Below, piece after piece: positions 23,543-32,342 of a DNA stretch of 55,267 nt. This DNA comes from an uncultured Flavonifractor sp. (GTDB lineage: Bacteria > Bacillota > Clostridia > Oscillospirales > Oscillospiraceae). The first letter of the stretch is position 1, and each line of letters begins with the position of its first letter. The translations under genes were made by a program, and so were the position numbers. The stretch spans positions 1-55,267 of the forward strand of contig CANDFO010000006.1 of NCBI GenBank assembly GCA_947384055.1, written 5' to 3'. The notes beneath the pieces are model-generated. The model worked only from the letters and a program-made list of their open reading frames with translations. It searched no databases and had not been told where the DNA came from.

Positions 23543-24100
23543 ATGGCGCAGACCGCGAAACGGCGCAGAGATTACCGGGAATATGAGCGTATCAGTTACG
23601 GGGCTTACGACGGCTCCGCAGCCCGCCAGCTGGAGCAGGGGGCGGAGGTAGAACAGCCCCGGCCGCTGGTACGCCCCAGGAAACGGGCGGTATCCCGGCC
23701 CAGAATCCAGGTGCGGGAGGCCGGAAGCCTTTCGGTATTTGCCGCCGTGGGTTTTTTGGCGGTAGGCGTATTCTCCGTGCTGTTGCTGTTCAGTTATATC
23801 CAGCTGCATAACATTTCCGAGCAGGTGGTGTCCCTGCGCAGTGAGATGACCGAACTCCAGGGCCAGGAGGCAATTCTGCGGGCCCGGTATGAGCAGGTTT
23901 ATGACTTGGGGGCGATCGAAGAGGCAATGCTCTCCACGGGGCGGATGGTCAAGCCGCAGAACGGGCAGATCATTTATATTGACCTGGCCGAGCCCGACAG
24001 CGTGACGATTTTTGGTCAGGAGGAGGCGGTGGGCGGCGCGGCAGGCGCCCTGCAGAGCGTCCAGTCTATCTGCAAGCAGGTTTTGGAATATTTTGAGTAG
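23543..24100 (+). CDS. ftsL: FtsL-like cell division protein
   Basis: The 185-residue single-pass protein has a basic cytoplasmic N-terminus, a membrane helix at about 63-86, and a coiled-coil segment at about 88-125. FtsL works with DivIB and DivIC to activate septal synthesis. Sequence conservation in FtsL is low, so the call rests on topology and position between rsmH and the PBP gene. The cytoplasmic tail of about 60 residues is long for FtsL. I prefer ATG 23543 after GGAGTG; a GTG start at 23510 is possible. Confidence 0.8.
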   Translation: MAQTAKRRRDYREYERISYGAYDGSAARQLEQGAEVEQPRPLVRPRKRAVSRPRIQVREAGSLSVFAAVGFLAVGVFSVLLLFSYIQLHNISEQVVSLRSEMTELQGQEAILRARYEQVYDLGAIEEAMLSTGRMVKPQNGQIIYIDLAEPDSVTIFGQEEAVGGAAGALQSVQSICKQVLEYFE

Positions 24101-24200
24101 GCGGGGCCATATACTGAGTTGCAGACCTGGGAGGATATGGAAAGCGGTACCCTTCATAAATAGAGAATGCGGGCTGCCGGAGGGCGGCCCGCCAGGTGAG

Positions 24201-24227
24201 GGCGTAAGAAAAACTCTTTCTTACGCC
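24201..24227 (+). terminator. Hairpin between ftsL and the PBP gene
   Basis: GGCGTAAGAAA and TTTCTTACGCC pair perfectly across AACTC, followed by TTCC. It may attenuate read-through from the mraZ promoter. A TATAAT at 24310-24315 with a weak -35 could provide a separate start for the PBP gene. Confidence 0.6.
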
Positions 24228-24364
24228 TTCCGCTATATCACCGGCGAATTTGAAAAATATAGATTATTTTGGATTTTTAAATATATTTTCCTGAAAATAA
24301 GAGAACTGTTATAATACACCGAAGACAGCGCAAAATCATCGTTTTGAAAGCGAGGCTGCGGCAT

Positions 24365-26767
24365 ATGGCGCCCATCAGAAGAAAAAACAGAGTAATTCAG
24401 CAGCAACCGGACCACCGGGCCAACCGTACGATTCTGGTGCGGACCTTGTGCCTGCTGCTGATCTTTGGCGTGGCGGCATTTCTGCCGCTGTTTATAAAGC
24501 TTTACGAGCTCCAGATCAAGCGGCATGACGAATATTTGGGGCGGGCCATCGACCAGCAGACCCGGGACTCGGAGGTCACAGCCAGCCGGGGGACCATTTA
24601 CGACTGTAACGGCACGCCTCTGGCGATGAGTTACAGCGTACATAATATCCAGCTCTCCCCCCGGGGAGTTCAGGAGCTTCAGGACAGCTACCAGGAGGCG
24701 GTAGAGACCGCCGAGAAAAAGGGGACGAAGATGCCGGACTACCCGGAGCCCACCGACCAGTTTATCGCCGAAGGACTGGCGGCGGCGCTGGAGGGAGTGG
24801 AACCGGAGGATGTGCTCAAGCACATGGAGAACCGGGCGTCCCAATATGAGATTATCAAATGGCGGGTGGAGCAGGAGGAGGCGCAGGCGGTCCGGACGTT
24901 CATCTCGGAAAATCACCTGACCGGCGGCATCTTTGTGATGCCCACCACCAAGCGTTATTATCCCAAGGGCTCCCTGGCCGCCCAGGTGATCGGCTGGGTG
25001 AACTACAACAACGACGGCAAAGGGGCCTATGGCATGGAGGCCATTTACGAGGAGGAGCTGGCTGGGGAGACCGGGCGGGTGGTTACGGCCAAAAACGGCC
25101 GGGGCACGGAGATGCTCTACCGCTTTGAGGACTACTACGACGCCACCGACGGCTGTGACCTGAAGCTGACCATCAATACCAACATCCAGTATTACTGTGA
25201 AAAGGTGCTGGAAAAAGGGGTGGAGATGTTCGAGGTGCAGAACGGGGCCTTTGCCATTGCCATGAACCCCAAGACCGGGGCAATTCTGGCCTGGGCCAGC
25301 TCTCCCACATATGACTTGAATACCCCCCGGGCAGTCATCGACCCGGTGCTGTCCGAATACCTGGAGCAGGTGAAAAATGATCCGGCCTCCACAGAGGAGG
25401 CGTACCTGAAGGCTCTGCAGGAGGCCCAGTACAGCCAATGGTTCAACAAGGCCGTCAATGAGACCTACGAACCCGGCTCCACCTTCAAGGCAATTGTGCT
25501 GGCCGCCGCCCTGGAGGAAGGGGTGGTTAATGAAAACGACCACTTCTACTGCTCCGGCGTGGCTCAGGTGGAGGGCTGGAACGGAGACCCCATCCAGTGC
25601 TCCCAGCGCAGCGGCCACAAGGACCAGGATTTGGCCAAGGCGGTGGCCAACTCCTGCAATCCGGCCTTTATCGCCATTGGCCAACGGCTGGGAGCCCAGA
25701 AATTTTATGATTATCTGGAGAACTTCGGCATGCTGAGCCCCACGGGAATTGATCTTCAGGGGGAATCCAAAGTCAACCCGGTGAGCGCGGGCATCATGTG
25801 GAGCCGGGATAAGTTCAGCAATGTAGACCTGGCTGTGGCCTCCTTTGGCCAGCGCTTCAAAATCACCCCCATTCAGCTGCTCACCGGTGTGGCCGCCGTG
25901 GTCAACGGGGGACACCTGATGCAGCCCTATGTGGTCTCTGACATCATTGCCCCCGACGGCAGCGTGGTCAAGCACGTGGAGCCCACCGAGGTCCGGCAGG
26001 TGATCAGTGAGCAGACCAGTGAGCGCTGCCGCACCATTCTGGAAGGTGTGGTGGACGGCGGCACCGGCAAGAACGCCCGGGTTGCGGGCTACCGCATCGG
26101 CGGCAAGACAGGTTCGTCTCAAACGGGGGAAAAGGACCACACGATTGTCTCCTTTGTGGGCTTCGCCCCGGCAGACGACCCCCAGGTGATTGTGCTGCTG
26201 GCCTACGACAATCCCAAGCCCGAGTCGCCCAACAGCAACTACACCGCCGGGCAATGGTATATCAGCGGCGGCATTATGGCCGCGCGGATGGCGGGAGAGC
26301 TGCTGGAGGATATTCTGGAGGAGCTGGGCGTGGAGAAGAGCTATACCGCCCAGGCCAGTGTGCTGGTGCCCAACGCGGTGGGGCTGGACCTGGCTTTAGG
26401 TACAAAGCGGATTACGGACGCCAACCTGACTGTGCGCACCGTGGGCGACGGGGACACCGTCACCGGGCAGATTCCCACCGCGGGGGCCTCCATTCCCGGC
26501 GGGAGCCAGGTGGTGCTTTACATGGGGCAGGAGCTGCCCACCGAGCTGGTGGAGGTGCCCGACGTGGCGGGCAAGACCGCCGCGGGAGCGCGTCAGGCCC
26601 TGGAAAACGTGGGGTTGTACATGCGGGCCGCAGGCGCGGAGGAGTACAATTCCAACACCGTGGCCCTGAGCCAGGGGATTGCCGCCGGTTCCCAGGTGCC
26701 CAGGGGAACCGTAGTGGAGGTGGACTTTATTGACAACACCGGCGGCGGCGCGGGCTGGGGATTCTGA
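24365..26767 (+). CDS. Class B penicillin-binding protein with two PASTA domains
   Basis: The 800-residue division transpeptidase has a basic N-terminus, a membrane helix at about 28-48, a dimerisation domain, the transpeptidase domain and two C-terminal PASTA domains (about 668-730 and 735-795). The active-site motifs are STFK at S372, SCN at S430 and KTG at K581, so it should be active. Two PASTA repeats match Bacillus Pbp2B rather than SpoVD, which has one. It lies in the normal place between ftsL and murE. ATG 24365 is chosen; a TTG start at 24344 is also possible because the ribosome binding site is weak. Confidence 0.93.
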   Translation: MAPIRRKNRVIQQQPDHRANRTILVRTLCLLLIFGVAAFLPLFIKLYELQIKRHDEYLGRAIDQQTRDSEVTASRGTIYDCNGTPLAMSYSVHNIQLSPRGVQELQDSYQEAVETAEKKGTKMPDYPEPTDQFIAEGLAAALEGVEPEDVLKHMENRASQYEIIKWRVEQEEAQAVRTFISENHLTGGIFVMPTTKRYYPKGSLAAQVIGWVNYNNDGKGAYGMEAIYEEELAGETGRVVTAKNGRGTEMLYRFEDYYDATDGCDLKLTINTNIQYYCEKVLEKGVEMFEVQNGAFAIAMNPKTGAILAWASSPTYDLNTPRAVIDPVLSEYLEQVKNDPASTEEAYLKALQEAQYSQWFNKAVNETYEPGSTFKAIVLAAALEEGVVNENDHFYCSGVAQVEGWNGDPIQCSQRSGHKDQDLAKAVANSCNPAFIAIGQRLGAQKFYDYLENFGMLSPTGIDLQGESKVNPVSAGIMWSRDKFSNVDLAVASFGQRFKITPIQLLTGVAAVVNGGHLMQPYVVSDIIAPDGSVVKHVEPTEVRQVISEQTSERCRTILEGVVDGGTGKNARVAGYRIGGKTGSSQTGEKDHTIVSFVGFAPADDPQVIVLLAYDNPKPESPNSNYTAGQWYISGGIMAARMAGELLEDILEELGVEKSYTAQASVLVPNAVGLDLALGTKRITDANLTVRTVGDGDTVTGQIPTAGASIPGGSQVVLYMGQELPTELVEVPDVAGKTAAGARQALENVGLYMRAAGAEEYNSNTVALSQGIAAGSQVPRGTVVEVDFIDNTGGGAGWGF

Positions 26768-26831
26768 CGTTCCCGCCGGAACAGGCGTGAGTCTCGCGGG
26801 ACTGCGCACTTTTGACAAGTGGGGTGAAGGC

Positions 26832-28304
26832 ATGCGGCTTGAAAAACTGTTGGACGGTGTGGCCTGTACGGGGAGAACCATCCCTGATGTGGAAATTTCA
26901 GGAATCAGCTATGACACCCGCACCATGGAGCCTGGCTGTCTGTTTGTAGCGCTGCCGGGATACAAGACCGACGGGCACCGGTATATTCGCCAGGCGCTGG
27001 AGCAGGGGGCCGCGGCTGTGCTGTGTGAGCGCCTGCCGGAGGGGGAGGGACCCTGGCTGGCCGTGCCCGACAGCCGGGCGGCGCTGGCCGCCGTATCCGC
27101 CAACTGGTTTGGACATCCGGCCCGGGAGATGTGCCTGCTGGCCGTCACAGGCACCAACGGAAAGACCACCACCACTTATCTGCTGAAATCGGTGCTGGAG
27201 CATATGCTTCACACAAAGGTGGGGCTGATCGGCACCAATCAGAATATGATCGGGGAGGAGTGCCTGCCCGCCCACCGGACTACCCCCGAGTCCTGGGAGG
27301 TTCAAAAGCTCCTGCGGGAGATGGCGGAGGCCGGGTGCACCCATGTGGTGATGGAAGCTTCGTCTCACGCACTGGTGCTCCACCGGCTGGACGGCATCCC
27401 ATTTCGGGCGGGGATCTTTACCAATCTGACCCAGGACCACCTGGATTTTCACGGGACGATGAGGGCCTACCGGGACGCCAAGGGACTGCTGTTCCGGCAG
27501 TGCGGCACGGCGGTACTCAACTTGGACGACGGAGCGGGACGCTACTTTTCCAGGACAGTCTCCTGTCCCCAGCTCACTTACTCAGAGAATAAGGACAGGG
27601 CGGACCTGACCGCCAAGAACCTGCGGCTTTTTCCGGAGCGGGTAGAGTTCGAGGCGGTGGCCCGTGGACAGATTGCCCGGGTGCGCCTGCCCATACCCGG
27701 CGGCTTTACCATCTATAACGCTTTGGGTGTGCTGGCCTGCGGAATGGCGCTGGGGCTGCCGCTGGGAGAGGTGGCGGCGGCGCTGGCGGAGGCCAAAGGG
27801 GTCAAGGGGCGTATTGAGGTAGTGCCCGTTCCGGCGGAGTTCACGGTGATTATTGACTACGCCCACTCCCCTGATGCGCTGGAGAACATTTTGACCACAG
27901 TCCGGGATTTTACAGAGGGGCGCCTGCTGTGCCTGTTCGGGTGCGGGGGGGACCGGGACCGGAGCAAACGGCCGCAGATGGGGTCCGTGGCGGCGGCGCT
28001 GGCGGATTTTGTAGTGGTTACGTCCGATAATCCCCGGACCGAGCCGCCGGAGGCCATCATCGCGGAGATTTTGGCCGGAATAGGGGAGGGGAGCGCTTAC
28101 GCGGTGGAACCGGACCGACGCAGGGCAATCCGGTATATCCTCTCCCGGGCCCGGCCGGGGGACACGGTGGTGCTGGCCGGCAAGGGGCATGAGACCTATC
28201 AGGAGGTGAACGGCGTCCGGCTCCATCTGGATGAGCGGGAGGAAGTGGCGGCGTATTTTACCGCCAGGGACCGCCGGGAGGAGCCGCGCCGGGATGCGGG
28301 ATAG
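26832..28304 (+). CDS. murE: UDP-MurNAc-tripeptide synthetase (meso-DAP type)
   Basis: MurE adds the third amino acid of the stem peptide. The 490-residue protein has the ATP loop GTNGKTTTTYLLK at about 107 and the amino-acid selecting motif DNPR at 399-402, which marks meso-diaminopimelate enzymes; lysine enzymes differ there. The organism therefore probably makes DAP-type peptidoglycan. I take ATG 26832, after GGGGTGAAGG; the open frame continues upstream into the PBP gene without a better site. The gene follows the PBP stop by about 65 nt. Confidence 0.95.
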   Translation: MRLEKLLDGVACTGRTIPDVEISGISYDTRTMEPGCLFVALPGYKTDGHRYIRQALEQGAAAVLCERLPEGEGPWLAVPDSRAALAAVSANWFGHPAREMCLLAVTGTNGKTTTTYLLKSVLEHMLHTKVGLIGTNQNMIGEECLPAHRTTPESWEVQKLLREMAEAGCTHVVMEASSHALVLHRLDGIPFRAGIFTNLTQDHLDFHGTMRAYRDAKGLLFRQCGTAVLNLDDGAGRYFSRTVSCPQLTYSENKDRADLTAKNLRLFPERVEFEAVARGQIARVRLPIPGGFTIYNALGVLACGMALGLPLGEVAAALAEAKGVKGRIEVVPVPAEFTVIIDYAHSPDALENILTTVRDFTEGRLLCLFGCGGDRDRSKRPQMGSVAAALADFVVVTSDNPRTEPPEAIIAEILAGIGEGSAYAVEPDRRRAIRYILSRARPGDTVVLAGKGHETYQEVNGVRLHLDEREEVAAYFTARDRREEPRRDAG

Positions 28305-28458
28305 GCGGCCAGCAGCCTGATTTTTCCCAGCTCGTTCATTGCAACTGGAAATTTAGGGGGAATTTTGGTACTATTTCGAGTGGAAGCGGCCGATCGGTTG
28401 TGGTATCATAGGCGGGTGTGAAAAAAGGACCGGAAGGGTTTGGAAGGGTGCAAAAGAT

Positions 28459-29448
28459 ATGGTAAGGATCGTCATCAGCTGTTTGACGGCGTTTGCGGTG
28501 GCCGCTCTGGGAGGCAAGGTGCTCATACCGGCGCTGCACCGCCTGAAAGCGGGACAGTCTATTAAGGACATTGGTCCCAAGTGGCACATGTCCAAGCAGG
28601 GTACGCCCACCATGGGAGGGCTGATCTTCATAGCGGGGACAGCCGCGGCGGTGTTCCTTTGGGGCTGGGAGGATTTCTCGGCAGGGCGCTTCGGCGGGAT
28701 GTTTGTCCTCCTGTTTTCCCTGGTATTCGGGGTGATCGGGTTCATAGACGACTACTTTAAAGTGAGGAAACACGATAATACCGGCCTGACAGCCCCTCAG
28801 AAATTCCTTTTGCAGCTGGCGGCGGCGATTCTCTTCACCGTGCTGATGCGCAGCCACCACTATCTGTCCAATGTGCTGTATGTGCCCTTTTTTAACCGGA
28901 CGGTGTTCATTCCCTGGCCGCTGTACATGGTTTTTGCCGCCTTTGTGATGGTGGGCGCGGTAAATGCAGTGAACATCACCGACGGCATTGACGGCCTGGC
29001 CGCCGGAGTTACCATGCCTGTGACCCTGTTTTTTACGGCGGCGGCTGTCCTGTGGGGGCATTTTGAACTGGGGGTGTTCTCCGGCGCCCTGTTTGGAGGA
29101 CTGCTGGGCTTTTTGCTGTACAATTTTCACCCGGCCAAGGTCTTTATGGGGGATACGGGCTCCCTGTTTCTGGGCGGGGCGGTGTGCGGAATGGCCTTCG
29201 CCCTGGATATGCCCCTGATTTTAATTACAGTTGGGGTCATATATATCGCGGAGACCATGTCCGACATTATACAGGTGGGATATTTCAAACTCACCCACGG
29301 CAGGCGGATTTTCCGCATGGCCCCCCTGCATCACCATCTGGAAATGGGCGGGTGGAGTGAAATCAAGCTGTTCTGCGTCTTTACGGGAATTACGGCTCTT
29401 ATGTGTGCGCTGTCCTTCTGGGGTGTGATGAACCGCTGCCCTGTATAA
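28459..29448 (+). CDS. mraY: Phospho-N-acetylmuramoyl-pentapeptide transferase
   Basis: MraY makes lipid I from UDP-MurNAc-pentapeptide and undecaprenyl phosphate. The 329-residue polytopic protein has the expected catalytic motifs: FIDDYFKV, NAVNITDGIDGLAAG and FMGDTGSLFLGG, and the HHHLE segment near the end. The protein is intact. About 150 nt without a clear promoter separates it from murE. In most Firmicutes murD follows; here the next 320 nt are non-coding and the next gene is ftsW. Confidence 0.95.
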   Translation: MVRIVISCLTAFAVAALGGKVLIPALHRLKAGQSIKDIGPKWHMSKQGTPTMGGLIFIAGTAAAVFLWGWEDFSAGRFGGMFVLLFSLVFGVIGFIDDYFKVRKHDNTGLTAPQKFLLQLAAAILFTVLMRSHHYLSNVLYVPFFNRTVFIPWPLYMVFAAFVMVGAVNAVNITDGIDGLAAGVTMPVTLFFTAAAVLWGHFELGVFSGALFGGLLGFLLYNFHPAKVFMGDTGSLFLGGAVCGMAFALDMPLILITVGVIYIAETMSDIIQVGYFKLTHGRRIFRMAPLHHHLEMGGWSEIKLFCVFTGITALMCALSFWGVMNRCPV

Positions 29449-29457
29449 GGGCCTGTT

Positions 29458-29618
29458 TATAGTCGAAGCGGCTGAGAATCGGTAAAGTTCGGCGGGGAAA
29501 ACGGGGCGTGGACGGCGTTGTCGTCCTTGGCAGGCGTCAGCCCGCCCGCGCCCTCCGCCTTGCCACGCCCCGTTTTCTCTCGCCTCCTTTTTACCACTTC
29601 TCAACCGCATCGACTATA
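29458..29618. repeat. Palindromic TIR element between mraY and ftsW
   Basis: The left end TATAGTCGAAGCGGCTGAGA and the right end (reverse complement) TATAGTCGATGCGGTTGAGA are imperfect terminal inverted repeats. Inside, GAAAACGGGGCGTGG at 29497-29511 pairs perfectly with CCACGCCCCGTTTTC at 29562-29576. No coding capacity is apparent. A related terminal sequence occurs downstream of tuf (45700-45891), so this is likely a dispersed MITE-like family. Confidence 0.7.
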
Positions 29619-29686
29619 AAATCTCCAGGCACACCGTCTGAACTGGTCTTTTTCCGCCCTGCGGCGTCAAACATGCTCGAAATATA

Positions 29687-29721
29687 TCCAGCATTCCCCG
29701 GTTATGAATACAGGTTCTTAA
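29687..29721. repeat. 35-nt block shared with the murG-murA gap
   Basis: The block, starting TCCAGCAT and ending TTCTTAA, recurs at 32247-32282 with about 80% identity. It lies just inside the outer inverted ends GGCCTGTTTA (29450) and TAAACAGGCT (29728), which suggests the whole gap from 29450 to 29732 is one or two nested insertions. Confidence 0.55.
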
Positions 29722-29771
29722 ACAGGCTCTAAGGCGGCTGTTCTCCGGCGGGAGATTAAGGAGGTGGATTG

Positions 29772-30989
29772 ATGCCTAAAAAGCTCAAGCGTGACCTGAC
29801 CATGGAGGAGCAGTTGGCCCGGGGGCCGGTGGACCTTCCCTTTCTGATGCTGGTGGTGCTGCTCACCGGCATCGGCGTGGTGATGGTTTTTTCCGCCTCC
29901 TATGCCACCGCCTATTATGACGATTATACGGCCCGCAACAATCCCGCCTACTATTTTATCCGGCAGCTGGTGTTTGCGGCCCTGGGCCTGCTGGCCATGT
30001 GGGTGGTGTCCCGGTTCAACTATGAAAACTGGCGCTGGGCGTCGGTGTTTGTCCTGGGGGCCGCCGTTCTCCTGCTGGTGCTGGTGCTGATTCCCGGCTT
30101 CCATACGGTGCGCAGCGACGGGGTGCGCCGGTGGCTTCGGTCGGTGGGACCCATACCCGCGTTCCAGCCGTCAGAAGTGGCGAAGCTGGGGGTTATCCTC
30201 TATTTTTCCGCCCGGCTGTCCAAGCGCAACCAGGAGAAGCCCCACCGCCTGAGTCCCCGCTCCCTCTGGAGCGGTCCCGTGGCCTTTCTGGACCGGATCG
30301 GTTTTCTGGAATTGGTGCCCTATGTGGCCATACTGGGCGTGATCGTCCTGCTGATGATGCGGGAACCCCACATGTCGGGTACGCTGCTGATTCTGGCGGG
30401 CGCGGCGGCGGTGCTTTTTGCCGCGGGCATCCACCTGGGCTGGTTCGCTGCGGGCGGCGGACTGCTGGGCATCCTGATTGTCGTGATGATGAGCGGCTAT
30501 CAGTCCACCCGTATTTTGGTGTGGCGGGACCCCTGGGCCTACCCCAGGGACGGCGGCTATCAGATTATCCAGTCTCTGTACGCTATCGGCTCCGGCGGAC
30601 TGCTGGGGCTGGGGCTTGGCAAGAGCCGTCAGAAATTCCTCTACCTTCCCGAGCCGGAGAACGACTTTATTTTTGCCATTGTCTGCGAGGAGCTGGGGCT
30701 GGTGGGAGCCTGCGTGGTGCTGTTCCTGTTTGTCCTGCTGATTATTCGGGGATATTGGATTGCGATTCAGGCCAGGGACCGGTTTGGCGCGCTGGTGGTG
30801 GTGGGGATTACGACCCTTCTGGCGGTGCAGGTGTTTTTGAACATTTCCGTTGTCACAAATCTGCTGCCCACCACCGGAATCTCTCTGCCCTTCTTCAGCT
30901 ATGGCGGCACAGCTCTGATGATTCAGCTGGTGGAAATGGGCATTGTTTTGGCGGTATCCCGGCAGATCCCTGCGGCCAAGCAGGGGTAG
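29772..30989 (+). CDS. ftsW: Peptidoglycan glycosyltransferase FtsW (SEDS)
   Basis: The roughly 405-residue SEDS protein has about ten membrane helices and the family motifs GVRRWLRSVG, FQPSEVAKLG, ENDFIFAIVCEELG and the C-terminal TGISLPFFSYGGT. SEDS proteins polymerise glycan strands together with a class B PBP, here the PASTA PBP of the same cluster. AAGGAGGTGG is close to ATG 29772; the neighbouring TTG 29769 is an alternative. The preceding 320 nt are repeat-like DNA, but the gene itself is intact. Confidence 0.93.
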   Translation: MPKKLKRDLTMEEQLARGPVDLPFLMLVVLLTGIGVVMVFSASYATAYYDDYTARNNPAYYFIRQLVFAALGLLAMWVVSRFNYENWRWASVFVLGAAVLLLVLVLIPGFHTVRSDGVRRWLRSVGPIPAFQPSEVAKLGVILYFSARLSKRNQEKPHRLSPRSLWSGPVAFLDRIGFLELVPYVAILGVIVLLMMREPHMSGTLLILAGAAAVLFAAGIHLGWFAAGGGLLGILIVVMMSGYQSTRILVWRDPWAYPRDGGYQIIQSLYAIGSGGLLGLGLGKSRQKFLYLPEPENDFIFAIVCEELGLVGACVVLFLFVLLIIRGYWIAIQARDRFGALVVVGITTLLAVQVFLNISVVTNLLPTTGISLPFFSYGGTALMIQLVEMGIVLAVSRQIPAAKQG

Positions 30990-31016
30990 AATGGAGACTG
31001 TTTGGAGTGTGAGCGT

Positions 31017-32147
31017 ATGAATATCCTCTTTACCTGCGGCGGGACCGCCGGACATATCAACCCGGCGGTGGCCCTGGCCCGGCTGTTCCAGGAGCGGGAG
31101 CCGGGCTGTCAGGTGCTCTTTGCGGGGGCAGACGGGGGCATGGAGACCCGGCTGGTGCCCAAGGAGGGCTATCCGATTGAGACCGTGACCATCACCAATT
31201 TCCGGCGGTCCCTGAGTCCCGCCGCCCTGGGGCACAACTTCAGGACGCTGGTGAATATGGGGCGCTCGAAAAAGCAAGCCAATGAGATTTTGGACCGCTT
31301 TCGGCCGGACCTGGTGGTGGGGACCGGGGGATACGCCTCCTATCCGGTGGTCCGGGCCGCCGCCGCCCGGGGTATTCCCACCGCCGTCCATGAGTCCAAC
31401 GCGGTGCCCGGCCTGACTACGAAGGCGCTGTCCAAAGTGGTGGACAGAGTGATGGTGGGCTTTGAGGAGAGCCGGGCCCATTATGAGGACCCCTCCAAGG
31501 TGGTGGTTACGGGCACACCGGTGCGGGGAGACTTCTTCCGCTGCAACCGCAGAGAGGCCCGGGCCAGGCTGGGGCTTGACGGAGGGAAGCCCCTGGTGCT
31601 GTCGGTGTGGGGCTCCCTGGGGGCGGAGGTCATGAACGCTGAGATGGTGGAGTGCATTGCCCTGGAGTATGCCAACAGCGCGCCCTTCCGCCACATCCAC
31701 GGGGCGGGGCGGGATTACCAGAGCGTTCTGGAGGGGCTGAAGGCCAAGGGGGTGGACCTGTCCGCCTGCCCGGAGCTGGACGTGCGGGAGTATATCTACG
31801 ACATGCCCCTGGTGATGGCGGCGGCGGACCTGGTCCTGTGCCGGGCAGGGGCCTCCACCATCGCGGAAATTGCGGCCATAGCCCGGCCTGCGGTGCTGGT
31901 GCCCTCTCCCAATGTGGTGGCGGACCATCAGACCAAGAATGCCCAGGTGCTGGCCAACGCCGGTGGAGCGGTGCTGCTGCCTGAGGAGGAGACCTCCGGA
32001 GAGCGGCTTTATGAGCTTATCGACAGTCTGTTGAAGGATGAGGCGCGCCGGGAGAACATGAGCCGCGCCCTGCGGGAGATGGCCGTGCCCGACGCGGCGG
32101 AACAGATTTACGGAGTTCTACGGGGACTGATGAAGAGCAGCACATAA
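31017..32147 (+). CDS. murG: Lipid II synthase MurG
   Basis: MurG adds GlcNAc to lipid I to make lipid II at the inner membrane face. The 376-residue GT28 protein has the N-terminal FTCGGTAGHINPAVALA loop and the C-terminal CRAGASTIAEIAAIARPAVLVP donor site. The start at ATG 31017 follows GGAGTGTGAGC; an in-frame ATG at 31002 is less likely. It lies 28 nt past ftsW, so the two are co-transcribed. Confidence 0.95.
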   Translation: MNILFTCGGTAGHINPAVALARLFQEREPGCQVLFAGADGGMETRLVPKEGYPIETVTITNFRRSLSPAALGHNFRTLVNMGRSKKQANEILDRFRPDLVVGTGGYASYPVVRAAAARGIPTAVHESNAVPGLTTKALSKVVDRVMVGFEESRAHYEDPSKVVVTGTPVRGDFFRCNRREARARLGLDGGKPLVLSVWGSLGAEVMNAEMVECIALEYANSAPFRHIHGAGRDYQSVLEGLKAKGVDLSACPELDVREYIYDMPLVMAAADLVLCRAGASTIAEIAAIARPAVLVPSPNVVADHQTKNAQVLANAGGAVLLPEEETSGERLYELIDSLLKDEARRENMSRALREMAVPDAAEQIYGVLRGLMKSST

Positions 32148-32246
32148 GGCGGTCGGTCCTTTTCCCGCCATACCGCGTCAATTTTCTTAACAATCCGTCA
32201 GGATTGTCGCGAAAAATTTCCCCATCCGGAGAGAAAAATCCTGCTG

Positions 32247-32282
32247 TCCGGCATGCTCCGATTATAAAATACAGCTTCTTAA
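32247..32282. repeat. Second copy of the 35-nt block
   Basis: The block from TCCGGCAT to TTCTTAA matches 29687-29721 at most positions, with a one-base insertion. It sits in a gap of nearly 200 nt between murG and murA that also holds a CAATCCGTCAGGATTG hairpin and no gene. Confidence 0.55.
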
Positions 32283-32342
32283 CCATCCGGGTTCCCTCCG
32301 CATAGGATAGCCTGAAACCAATCATTGCGGAGGATGGACCCT

